A stretch of DNA of 64,000 nt from JAHBNG01 sp039028975 (GTDB taxonomy: Bacteria > Chloroflexota > Anaerolineae > Caldilineales > Caldilineaceae): NCBI GenBank assembly GCA_039028975.1, contig JBCCHB010000023.1, forward strand, positions 1 through 64,000. Direction: 5' to 3'. Shown piece after piece: positions 1-8,109 of the stretch. Each line of letters starts with the position of its first letter. Positions within the stretch are counted from its first letter, which is position 1. The notes under the pieces are model-generated. The model did no database searches. It had not been told where the DNA came from and worked only from the letters and a program-made list of their open reading frames with translations. The translations under genes and the position numbers were made by a program.

Positions 1-918
1 AGTGGAATGGTCACCACTGTCCAGACGATGACCACCACGGCGACAGTGGAAGATATGAGGGGCGGAACGGATAGCATCGTCTTTACCTGGACGGTGAATG
101 AACTACCCAACACTCCACCAGCGTTGGCCAACCCTGGACCACAGACGAACAGAGTAGGTGATAGCGTGACCCTCCAACTCACAGCCATCGATGAGGATGG
201 CGATGCTCTGGCTTACAGTGCAATGGGCTTGCCCGACGGATTGACTGTCTATTCCGCAACCGGACAGATTAGTGGAATGGTCACCACTGTCCAGACGATG
301 ACCACCACGGCGACAGTGGAAGATATGAGGGGCGGAACGGATAGCATCGTCTTTACCTGGACGGTGAATGAACTACCCAACACTCCACCGGCGTTAACCA
401 ACCCTGGACCACAGACGAACGGAGTAGGTGATAGCGTGACCCTCCAACTCGCAGCCACCGATGACGATGGCGATGTTTTGGCTTACAACGCAATGGGCTT
501 GCCCGACGGATTGACTGTCTATACCACGACCGGAGAGATCAGCGGGACAGTAACCACTGTCCAGACGACCAGCATTACGGCCACAGTGGAAGATATGAGG
601 GGCGGAACGGATAGAATCGTCTTTAACTGGACGGTGACTGAGCTACCTAACGTACCGCCGGTGCTGAATAGCCCTGGACCACAGACGAACAGAGTCGGTG
701 ACAACGTGACACTCCAACTGATTGCCGCCGATGATGACGGAGATGCTCTTACCTACAGCGCAATGGGCTTGCCCGATGGACTGACCATCTATTCTACAAC
801 CGGACAGATTAGCGGAACGGTCACCACTGCCCAGGCGATTACCACCACGGCCACGGTGAAAGATAGTCGAGACGGAACGAATAATGTGGCCTTTAGCTGG
901 ACGGTTATGGAAGACGCC
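1..918 (+). repeat. 270-bp tandem repeats encoding the 90-aa Ig-like domain
   Basis: Units begin at 1, 271, 541 and 811 (the last partial), a strict 270-bp period. Bases 1-119 and 271-389 are identical, while units 3 and 4 have diverged at many third positions. This points to recent duplication or gene conversion between the first two units. Confidence 0.9.
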
Positions 919-1698
919 TCAAACCTGTTACTTGGCGATGCAAATTGTGATCAGCTGATCAACAGCGCCGACGCCGAAGCCATTCTGCAATATGATGTGG
1001 GGCTGCGTACGGATCATGGCGATTGCCCATTGCGCAGCCTAGTCACCGATGTCTACGCCGCGGCCGGTAATGTAAACGGCGATCTCCATACCAATGTAAT
1101 CGATGCACTTTTCATCCTGCAATGTGAAGTGGACATTATCAACCCATTCTGTCCAGGGTATAGCCACGAATCCATTAGTCATAATCCGATGGAAGAGCCG
1201 TCGGGCGCTGCCGATACCTCTGGAAGAGACGCTACCAGAACGACGGCTGAGCTAATAAGTCCTAAGCTAGCAGAGACAGTCGATATTACAGTCGATATAT
1301 CCGCTATGAGTGAAGGGCAGCGTGTCACCATTTGGGTTAACGGCGGTGAGCAACCCGTGGCGGCTGGCACAGCAAGATTGACCTATGATAATCACATCTC
1401 TCTTCTCTTGAACTGTGTGCCCTTAAAGAGTGGTTTTTGTCATGAGGTAGCGGTTGGGGAAGTAATGGTTAATTTTGTTAGCGCTACGGGCCTTACCGGT
1501 CGTGAAGCCATTGGTGAATTTACGCTCCTCCCCGTCGATGGAGGAGAGAGTGAGCAACCTGAAATTGCTGTGAACATACCAACTTTGGCAGGTAAGAATG
1601 GTGTGGATCTAGCCTTTGAAGTTATGCCTCCACACGAAGAAGAGGTGAACCAAGATCCAGGAGGATACCAGCTCTTCCTACCGCTACTTACAGAATGA
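1..1698 (+). CDS. Exported Ig-like repeat protein with dockerin domain, 5' end cut by window
   Basis: The frame is open from base 1, so the start and signal peptide lie outside the window. The visible part has about 90-residue repeats built around an N-T-P-P-x-L-x-N-P-G-P-Q start, a GDxVTLQL strand, a D-x-D-G-D loop and a G-L-P-x-G-L...G-x-I-S-G end, the layout of putative-Ig/cadherin-like (He_PIG) domains. Near bases 930-1160 two EF-hand-like segments (GDANCDQLINSADAEAIL and GNVNGDLHTNVIDALFIL) form a type I dockerin. The rest resembles a cohesin/Ig-like sandwich and ends in Y-Q-L-F-L-P-L-L, a tail type often seen on exported Chloroflexota proteins. It is probably a cell-surface or secreted adhesion/scaffold protein. 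The ligand cannot be inferred. Confidence 0.8.
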   Translation, partial: SGMVTTVQTMTTTATVEDMRGGTDSIVFTWTVNELPNTPPALANPGPQTNRVGDSVTLQLTAIDEDGDALAYSAMGLPDGLTVYSATGQISGMVTTVQTMTTTATVEDMRGGTDSIVFTWTVNELPNTPPALTNPGPQTNGVGDSVTLQLAATDDDGDVLAYNAMGLPDGLTVYTTTGEISGTVTTVQTTSITATVEDMRGGTDRIVFNWTVTELPNVPPVLNSPGPQTNRVGDNVTLQLIAADDDGDALTYSAMGLPDGLTIYSTTGQISGTVTTAQAITTTATVKDSRDGTNNVAFSWTVMEDASNLLLGDANCDQLINSADAEAILQYDVGLRTDHGDCPLRSLVTDVYAAAGNVNGDLHTNVIDALFILQCEVDIINPFCPGYSHESISHNPMEEPSGAADTSGRDATRTTAELISPKLAETVDITVDISAMSEGQRVTIWVNGGEQPVAAGTARLTYDNHISLLLNCVPLKSGFCHEVAVGEVMVNFVSATGLTGREAIGEFTLLPVDGGESEQPEIAVNIPTLAGKNGVDLAFEVMPPHEEEVNQDPGGYQLFLPLLTE

Positions 1699-1851
1699 TA
1701 CATTTCAATAAGAAGACCGATTGAGCTTAACAACATTTTAACATCTTTTATGTATACTCTATTGGTCAGGTTACTCTCAAACGATATTGTGGCTCTTTGG
1801 GGTTGAAGTGCCTGAGCAATGTGATGAACAAATCGAAACTTGGGGAGACTT

Positions 1852-2529
1852 ATGCAGACGATTTTGGCGGTGGATGATAAGGCGAACGTACGTCGCTTGG
1901 TAAAAGAGTATTTAACCGAAGAAGGCTATCAGGTACTCACTGCGGAAAATGGACGCGATGCACTTTTTGTGGCCCGTAGTGAAAAGCCCGATCTGATTCT
2001 GCTTGACATTATGATGCCTGAAATGGGTGGCTACGAATTCATCAGCCTCTATCGCCAGGAGTCCAATACGCCGATTATCTGCCTAACAGCTAAATTAGAA
2101 GAATCGGACAAGGTGATCGGGCTTGAATTGGGGGCAGATGATTATGTAACCAAGCCCTTTGGTATGAGGGAACTAGTGGCCCGAGTTCGAGCGGTCCTAC
2201 GACGCGGTGCAAGTGATACGCGAGTATCAGATGTGTTACGCGTTAGCGATATTGTGGTGGATCGAGATACTCGACAAGTAACGGTTGCAGACCAACCAAT
2301 CCGTCTAACACCCTCTGAATTTGAATTACTTGCGGCGTTAATGAGTTCACCTGGTCGCGTTTTTTCGCGTATGGATCTACTGGAAAATTTACCAGGTGAG
2401 GCATTTGAGGGCGCCGAACGTACGGTAGACGTACATATCCGCCACCTGCGCAAAAAAATCGATCCAGACACAAAGAATCCCCGCTATATTGAAACCGTAT
2501 TTGGTGTTGGATATCGCTTTATCTCATGA
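1852..2529 (+). CDS. OmpR/PhoB-family response regulator
   Basis: Two-component response regulator of 225 aa. The receiver domain (about 1-115) has the acidic pair D8-D9, phospho-acceptor D52 in LLDIMMPE, and the conserved Thr and Lys in CLTAK and VTKPF. The C-terminal winged helix (about 125-225) carries the PhoB-type R-L-T-P-S-E-F-E-L-L and DVHIRHLRKKI elements. The ATG at 1852 follows GGGGAG at 1842-1847 and is preferred over a TTG 12 bases upstream. The stop overlaps the kinase start by 4 bases (ATGA), so the two are translationally coupled. Target genes cannot be told from the sequence. Confidence 0.93.
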   Translation: MQTILAVDDKANVRRLVKEYLTEEGYQVLTAENGRDALFVARSEKPDLILLDIMMPEMGGYEFISLYRQESNTPIICLTAKLEESDKVIGLELGADDYVTKPFGMRELVARVRAVLRRGASDTRVSDVLRVSDIVVDRDTRQVTVADQPIRLTPSEFELLAALMSSPGRVFSRMDLLENLPGEAFEGAERTVDVHIRHLRKKIDPDTKNPRYIETVFGVGYRFIS

Positions 2530-4097
2530 GATCTTTGACCCTGAAACTTACTTTAATTATCCTCGTTGCCAGCCTGGTTGGTGTGGGCTTGGTTGCGATG
2601 CTTACCCAACGCAGCGTAACGCGTCGCTTTAATGAACTTGTTACCTCAGAAGAGCGGGCTATCTTTACCGACTGGGCAACTGAATATTACGGGCAATTCG
2701 GAACTTGGAAGGGATTCCTCGGTAGCTTGCCCGCAGCACCGCTGGGGCCTGATGGACTCCCAAATGCATTAGAACCCAACCCACCACGCAACAATCTACA
2801 GCGCACCAATCCACTGCTCAACAATCCCTCAGAGGCCGCAGTTGATCTGATGGCTGCTAAGAGTGAAAGCAACACAGACTCAACCCAGGAGAATACAGGG
2901 CGTCAGAACTCAAGCGATCGGAACTCCAATGGGCCAAATCGAAATAACCCAAACCGGAATCGTCCAAACCGCCCAAGACCCAGACCCGGACCTCCACCAT
3001 TTGTATTGCTGGATGTGGGGGGGTGTATTATCACCCCTGGGGGTCGGTATAATGAAGGCGACTGCTTAAGCCCCCGTGAGGTTGATCGGGGCAATCCAAT
3101 TGTACTGAACGACCAATTTGTCGGAACTGTATTGACGATTAACGATGTACCAGTATTAAATGGACTAGAAGAGACCTATCTCCGGGCAAATCGACAGGCC
3201 GTTTGGACGGGAGCCATGGGTGGTGCAGCAATAGCTCTACTGCTTGGTTTGCTCTTGGCGCAAATGGTGACGCGGCCACTTAAGGAGTTGACTGAGGCCA
3301 TTCGCAATATGACTGGCGGTGAGTTAAAGCAAGAAGTTCGGGTCCGTTCCCAAGACGAGTTGGGGGAACTGTCTGCGGCTTTCAATAAGATGAGTTCCGA
3401 TCTAGCTCGTGCTAACCATCTGCGTCGACAGATGACGGCTGACATTGCCCATGAACTGCGCAATCCACTCATGGTCTTGCTCGGTTATCTAGAATCGATG
3501 CGTGATGGCGTGCTCAAGCCAACGGAACAGCGACTCGAGACCATGTATAGCGAAGCTCAGCATCTGCAAAAGCTCATCCAAGATTTACGCACCCTCTCAT
3601 TGGCTGATGCGGGAGAATTGGCTTTGAATCGTAGCGAGGTTTCACCTTCTGATATCTTAGAGCGTACTCAAACGGTCTATGAACGACAGGCTATTGAACA
3701 AGAAGTTGAGTTACGTTGCGCCCTAGCCCCAGGTTTGCCAACTATCCATGCAGATGAGGAGCGTATCAACCAAGTGTTGGGAAATTTAGTGAGTAATGCC
3801 CTGCGCTATACGCCCGCCCGCGGTGCAATTACTCTGTCCGCTCACAGTACGGATGGTTGCGTACAGCTTTCCGTTCAGGATACAGGAATTGGCATTCGCC
3901 AAGAAGAGCAGGAGCGCATCTTTGAGCGCTTCTACCAAACCGATCCATCCCGTTCTGGAGAGAGTGGCGAATCGGGTTTAGGTCTAGCCATTGCTAAATC
4001 GATTATGGAGCTACATGGTGGGTCGATTGAGGTCGAAAGTACACCAGGGGAAGGGGCCAAGTTTACTTTGACATTTGAGAAGCTGTCTGAAAAGTGA
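2526..4097 (+). CDS. Sensor histidine kinase with Asn/Pro-rich sensor loop
   Basis: Membrane histidine kinase of 523 aa, partner of the regulator it overlaps. TM1 is at about 7-25, then an extracytoplasmic part with a low-complexity N/R/P-rich stretch (about 135-160), TM2 about 230-250, HAMP about 250-300, HisKA with phospho-acceptor H309 in ADIAHELRNP, and an HATPase domain with N-box (NLVSNALRY), DTGIGI and GLGLAIAKS boxes. The architecture is that of BaeS/PhoR-like kinases. The extended N/P-rich loop looks like a flexible linker rather than a folded sensor. The stimulus is unknown, and an envelope signal is plausible. Confidence 0.92.
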   Translation: MRSLTLKLTLIILVASLVGVGLVAMLTQRSVTRRFNELVTSEERAIFTDWATEYYGQFGTWKGFLGSLPAAPLGPDGLPNALEPNPPRNNLQRTNPLLNNPSEAAVDLMAAKSESNTDSTQENTGRQNSSDRNSNGPNRNNPNRNRPNRPRPRPGPPPFVLLDVGGCIITPGGRYNEGDCLSPREVDRGNPIVLNDQFVGTVLTINDVPVLNGLEETYLRANRQAVWTGAMGGAAIALLLGLLLAQMVTRPLKELTEAIRNMTGGELKQEVRVRSQDELGELSAAFNKMSSDLARANHLRRQMTADIAHELRNPLMVLLGYLESMRDGVLKPTEQRLETMYSEAQHLQKLIQDLRTLSLADAGELALNRSEVSPSDILERTQTVYERQAIEQEVELRCALAPGLPTIHADEERINQVLGNLVSNALRYTPARGAITLSAHSTDGCVQLSVQDTGIGIRQEEQERIFERFYQTDPSRSGESGESGLGLAIAKSIMELHGGSIEVESTPGEGAKFTLTFEKLSEK

Positions 4098-4120
4098 TTT
4101 AAGATAGCCATTTGGATAGG

Positions 4121-4149
4121 TTTCAGTCAGCGCCTGATGGTGCTATAAT
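4121..4149 (+). promoter_or_regulatory. Putative promoter of the BTAD regulator
   Basis: An extended -10 (TGCTATAAT, hexamer 4144-4149) lies 17 bp after a weak -35 (TTTCAG, 4121-4126). The predicted start near 4156 gives a leader of about 57 nt before the ATG at 4213. Confidence 0.45.
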
Positions 4150-4212
4150 GGCAGACAGAATTATTTTCTACCTATCGTCTATCGTCAAATCGAAATCCCT
4201 GCCCCGATTCTC

Positions 4213-6078
4213 ATGAATGAATCTCTTTCTGTAACCTTATTTGGTTCACCCCAATTCCGTTTTGGGACTCAGCCTCTCTTGGGGCTTACCACAGGAAAAA
4301 CACAAGCCCTCTTCTTCTATCTTATCTGTCAAGATGGCCCCATTTCGCGGGAGCTACTGGCCAATATTCTCTGGAGCGAGATGGTTGATCAGCAGGCTAG
4401 GAACAACTTGCGGACGACGTTACATCGGCTGCGACAAGTGCTTGGTTCACATTTAATTGTGACTCACCATGATGTGACCTTTAATCGAGATGAGTCCTAC
4501 TGGTTGGATATTGAACAGTTCCGTATATGCTTTAGGACAGGGTTCGCCTCTGGACAGAGAAAAATTGATATAAACGTTCTGCAAGAGGGCATCGATCTCT
4601 ACAGTGGTGATTTTATAGAAGGGTTCCACGTGCGCGATGCCCCCGAATTTGATGGGTGGATGATGTCCCAGCGAGAACAACTTCGAACGGAGGCCATACA
4701 GACCATGGAAGGACTCATCACCCACTATTTGGCAGAGGGTCACCATGCATTAGGATTGCCTCTAACAGACCGGCTTCTGACGTTAGAACCCTGGCGCGAG
4801 ACGGCCCATCAACAGCGTATGAAGCTTCTGACTATCGCAGGTCAACGGGGCCATGCACTGCACCAATTTGAGAGTTGCCGTCAGATATTAGAAGATGAAT
4901 TTGGCGTAGCACCCAGCCCAGAGACCGTTGCCCTCTACGAAGTGATCAAGCAGGGTACCTACGACAATAGCGGACCGGATGATCTTATCACTCCTTCACC
5001 CCCTTATTCTCTCACCCCCTTATCCCCCCTTCCCGATCCATACGCTACCCTCAGTCGCCTTGAGCCGCTACCCGACCAGAAGCTATTCGGTGCTGCTGAA
5101 ATCCAGACCCGGCTGCGCGACGCGATTCTCGAGCCTGAGCGATTGTGGCTCGTCTCGCTAGAGGGAATCGGCGGCATTGGTAAGACGACCTTGGCCCATG
5201 ATCTGACGCGCCAGTTGGTTGGCTCCGAGCGCTTCTACGACATTGGCTGGGTTAGTGCCAAACAGGAAGAATTTGCGCCTGACGTTGGCCTGCAGCCTAC
5301 TGAACACCCCGCATTGACAGCCACCAATCTTACCGACGCGTTGCTGGACCAACTCAGCACGCGTGCCCACGCTGGGGCATCTGCCAAAGAAAAACAGGCT
5401 ACTCTGCTTCGCCTCCTCAAAGAGAACCCCTATTTGATTGTGATCGACAATTTGGAGACCGTGGCGGACTACAAAGCCCTGCTTCCGCTGTTACGCCAAT
5501 ATGCCAACCCGACCAAATTTTTGATTACCAGCCGATTTAGCCTGCGTACCTATACAGACGTTTTCTGTTTGAATCTTACCGAGATGGGGCAAGCCGATAC
5601 CAACGCCTTTATTCGCTATCAGGCTGAGGCGCGGGATATCCAACCGCTGATGGCTGCCACGCAAAGCCAGCTGGACCAAATCTACTCGGTCGTTGGCGGC
5701 AACCCGCTAGCTGTGAAGCTGGTCATCGGGCAGGCTGCATTCCTGCCCCTCTCCCAAGTGCTGGACAGTTTGCAAATGGCCCAGGGGACGGAGATCGACG
5801 AATTGTACACTTACATCTACTGGCAGGCTTGGAACCTACTCGACGAAATTGCCCGCGTCCTATTCTTGGCCATGCCCGTCATTCCTAGCGGCACCTTCGA
5901 CGAACTGGCCGCCATCAGCCGACTCAAGATCGAGCAGATCCGCCAGGCCCTGCCCCAACTGATTGCGCTTTCCCTGGTCCAAGTCTCGGGAGCACTGGAG
6001 AAACGGGTCTATCAACTGCACAGCCTCACCGAAACCTTCCTGATGAACGAGGTTCTCAAGTGGCAACCCAACCCGTAA
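4213..6078 (+). CDS. SARP-like BTAD transcriptional regulator with NB-ARC ATPase
   Basis: A 621-aa regulator with an N-terminal OmpR-type winged helix (about 1-95, start FGSPQFRFG), a bacterial transcriptional activation domain (about 100-250, ending E-F-G-V-A-P-S-P-E-T), a short low-complexity linker and an NB-ARC/STAND ATPase. Its Walker A is G318-IGGIGKTT, with LIVIDNLE as Walker B and LITSRFSL as a sensor motif. Such proteins bind promoter direct repeats and switch with nucleotide state. The TPR sensor part normally fused at the C-terminus is instead the next gene, which overlaps by 19 bases. The two products therefore probably form one split STAND regulator. Promoter and start are reasonable. 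The ligand is unknown. Confidence 0.85.
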   Translation: MNESLSVTLFGSPQFRFGTQPLLGLTTGKTQALFFYLICQDGPISRELLANILWSEMVDQQARNNLRTTLHRLRQVLGSHLIVTHHDVTFNRDESYWLDIEQFRICFRTGFASGQRKIDINVLQEGIDLYSGDFIEGFHVRDAPEFDGWMMSQREQLRTEAIQTMEGLITHYLAEGHHALGLPLTDRLLTLEPWRETAHQQRMKLLTIAGQRGHALHQFESCRQILEDEFGVAPSPETVALYEVIKQGTYDNSGPDDLITPSPPYSLTPLSPLPDPYATLSRLEPLPDQKLFGAAEIQTRLRDAILEPERLWLVSLEGIGGIGKTTLAHDLTRQLVGSERFYDIGWVSAKQEEFAPDVGLQPTEHPALTATNLTDALLDQLSTRAHAGASAKEKQATLLRLLKENPYLIVIDNLETVADYKALLPLLRQYANPTKFLITSRFSLRTYTDVFCLNLTEMGQADTNAFIRYQAEARDIQPLMAATQSQLDQIYSVVGGNPLAVKLVIGQAAFLPLSQVLDSLQMAQGTEIDELYTYIYWQAWNLLDEIARVLFLAMPVIPSGTFDELAAISRLKIEQIRQALPQLIALSLVQVSGALEKRVYQLHSLTETFLMNEVLKWQPNP

Positions 6079-7298
6079 ATCAACCAGAAACTGAATCTGA
6101 AAAACAGCCGCAACTCTATACCAACTTTTTCCAGCAGCACATCCTTAATGGGGTTGACTATTGGTGCACCCATGCAGCCGTTCAGACCATCGACGTACCC
6201 GTACTGGATGAGAAACGAGAGAACATTCTCAAAGCCATTTCCTTAGGCTTGGGTGTCGATGAGGCATGGCCATTGGTACGGCAGTTGATAATTGACTTAG
6301 CTACTTATATGGAGCGCCGCGGCTTTTGGGACGTTTGGCATGTCATGCTGGAGCGCGCAATTGTCACAGCCCAACGGGTAAGCGACTTGGATGGCGAGAC
6401 AACGTTGACTGCACTACTGGCGCGGGTTTGTCAGCGAGAGAGTCAGTTGGCTGAGACGGTAAGGTACTATCGGCGAGTTATCAAGTTGGCACGACAAACA
6501 GGCAATCGGTATGAGGAGGCGCGGGCTTGCTCAAATTTGGGGTTTTTATATATTGAGAGTGGTTATTGGTGGCGGTCCGAGGTGCTGAGTGGCCGTGCCT
6601 TAGCCATATTTGACAAGCTAGAAAACATGCACGGGCAAGCGCATACCCATAATCATCTGGGCTGTTTATATACTCGTCAATGTCACTGGAAACAAGCCCA
6701 AGGCCACCTCAAACTTGCTTGTGATATTTGGAGAGATATGGACGATAAGCATGGCTTAATGAGAGGTAATGAAAACTTAGGTGTTCTTTATAACGAGGTG
6801 AAAAAGGCCGACGACGCTATTATCCATCTAAATAAAGCGCTCCAGTATGCGGAACTCGTTGGTGATGAGGCACAGCGCGGATTTTTGCTTAATAATTTGG
6901 GGATTGCCTACAGAGATAAACAAAACTTAGATTTAGCTGAAAACTATGTGAAAGAGGCGGAAGCTATCTTTGATAGGGCATCGAATCAAGCTGGATTAAC
7001 ATTGGTATGGTGGAATTTGGGACTCATCCAGAAAGAGCAAGAGCAATGGGATGCTGCAATTAAATCATTTGAGCAATCTCTGGCCAATAGTTACGAATTG
7101 AAGAACTTTCATGGCGTCATCGATTTATTATTAGAACTTATTGAGAGTGAAGTTGCTTTAGAGAATCGTTTGCAAGCGACTATCAGGTTTGATGAGTTGC
7201 AATCGATACTTGTACTTCACAAGCCAAATCGACAGCATGTTAGCCTGCTCGCTAAGATAAAAGATTGCGAAAATACAATGCATCAATTTTTGGTCTAG
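6060..7298 (+). CDS. TPR-repeat protein, sensor half of split BTAD regulator
   Basis: A 412-aa protein almost wholly of tetratricopeptide-like helices from residue 110 on (repeats of the type ARACSNLGFLYIESG, HTHNHLGCLYTRQ, MRGNENLGVLYNEV, GFLLNNLGIAYRDK, TLVWWNLGLIQKE). It lacks a signal peptide and membrane segments. It starts at a GTG inside the end of the BTAD-NB-ARC gene, overlapping by 19 bases in another frame. In related regulators this TPR array is the C-terminal part of the same polypeptide, so this is probably its ligand- or partner-binding half. An alternative is that an old frameshift split one gene into two. Confidence 0.8.
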   Translation: MATQPVNQPETESEKQPQLYTNFFQQHILNGVDYWCTHAAVQTIDVPVLDEKRENILKAISLGLGVDEAWPLVRQLIIDLATYMERRGFWDVWHVMLERAIVTAQRVSDLDGETTLTALLARVCQRESQLAETVRYYRRVIKLARQTGNRYEEARACSNLGFLYIESGYWWRSEVLSGRALAIFDKLENMHGQAHTHNHLGCLYTRQCHWKQAQGHLKLACDIWRDMDDKHGLMRGNENLGVLYNEVKKADDAIIHLNKALQYAELVGDEAQRGFLLNNLGIAYRDKQNLDLAENYVKEAEAIFDRASNQAGLTLVWWNLGLIQKEQEQWDAAIKSFEQSLANSYELKNFHGVIDLLLELIESEVALENRLQATIRFDELQSILVLHKPNRQHVSLLAKIKDCENTMHQFLV

Positions 7299-7424
7299 CC
7301 TTGGCGTATTTATATGCACAAACGTCTTGCCATGTGCATACAAATAGACCAAGTAGAGAAGTCTGAAAATGGACTCCTCCACTTGCCTTAATTGTACTAA
7401 TGAAGAAATGTAGTTGTTAAATTG

Positions 7425-7574
7425 TTAGCAGCCGCCGCCGCTCTGTGAGCTACACGCGTAAATCGTTGGCGTTACATCGAAACCAAGCTGTTCGGCTACA
7501 ACACCGCTACCACTGGCAACAGCAACAGTCAATACAAAGGCAACTACCAATTGGGTAAGTCGTTTTGAAATCAT
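7425..7574 (-). CDS. Small exported peptide with C-terminal CSSQSGGGC
   Basis: A 49-aa gene. The ATG at 7574 has a clear AGGAGA ribosome site 7 bases upstream. The product has a basic start (MISKR), a hydrophobic stretch (LVVAFVLTVAVA), a possible signal-peptidase site near S-G-V-V-A|E-Q, and a short mature tail with two cysteines nine residues apart around S-S-Q-S-G-G-G. The mature peptide would be only about 23 residues, suggesting a secreted signal or antimicrobial-type peptide or a RiPP-like precursor. No modification enzyme is adjacent. It converges with the TPR gene of the BTAD regulator. I do not recognise the family. Confidence 0.55.
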   Translation of the reverse strand: MISKRLTQLVVAFVLTVAVASGSGVVAEQLGFDVTPTIYACSSQSGGGC

Positions 7575-7784
7575 CTCACATTCTCCTATTCGTTTGGCTC
7601 CTCTGCCGTAAGTGCATGTGTTATCGGGAACTGGGTCACTTGCACACACTGAGCAGATGAGACGGATAAAATTTGGAGGGTGAGATTGGAATTCCACGGT
7701 TGTGGTGCATTGGGCACCCCAACCGCCTTGCAAGGAATCTGTAACCCTGTGCTCACCAGAATAGCGGGCGGGTGTCTACAGATT

Positions 7785-7832
7785 GTTATAGAGGTCTTAT
7801 AAAGCTGTTATATTTGGATTTTGGCTGTTATA
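7785..7832. promoter_or_regulatory. Three GTTATA direct repeats, candidate operator
   Basis: GTTATA occurs at 7785-7790, 7807-7812 and 7827-7832. The last two are preceded by GCT. The 22- and 20-bp spacing is close to two helical turns, as in direct repeats bound by SARP-type regulators. They lie between the divergent peptide gene and the WG-repeat gene. On the minus strand they read TATAAC and could also serve as a -10 element. Confidence 0.35.
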
Positions 7833-7891
7833 AATTTGTGAATCGTTGAAGAATCGGTCTGATCTTGTCACCCCTCCCTTAACCTGAAGCG

Positions 7892-8060
7892 TGTCATCTC
7901 GACGAAGAATGAGGAGAGATCTGGGCATGGCCGAGCGTGGAGGTGAGCCAAGTGGAAGATTTCTCGTCGTCCCTCCTCGAAATGACAGGGGCCAGACAAA
8001 TAGGCTTGGCTGGGTGTCGAGTTGGGCTAGACAGAAGATTTCTTGTTCCACTCGAAATGA
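7892..8060. repeat. REP/MITE-like element with inverted TGTCATTTCGA arms
   Basis: Arm 1 (7892-7922, TGTCATCTCGACGAAG...GAGAGATCT) is inverted relative to arm 2 (7957-7987, AGATTTCTCG...CTCGAAATGACA), and a third shorter copy in arm 2 orientation lies at 8036-8060. Arms of the form TGTCATTTCGA...GAGAAATCT are a widespread bacterial intergenic repeat. It ends 50 bp before the next gene. The rest of the 7575-8109 gap shows only the GTTATA repeats. Confidence 0.7.
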
Positions 8061-8109
8061 AAGTAGTAGACCGTGAGGTTGATGAATAAGACCCAAGGAG
8101 GAGAAACCA

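Noticed and set aside
3001..3060. G-rich run in the histidine kinase gene as a regulatory site
   Set aside because: It is inside an intact, well-conserved coding frame.
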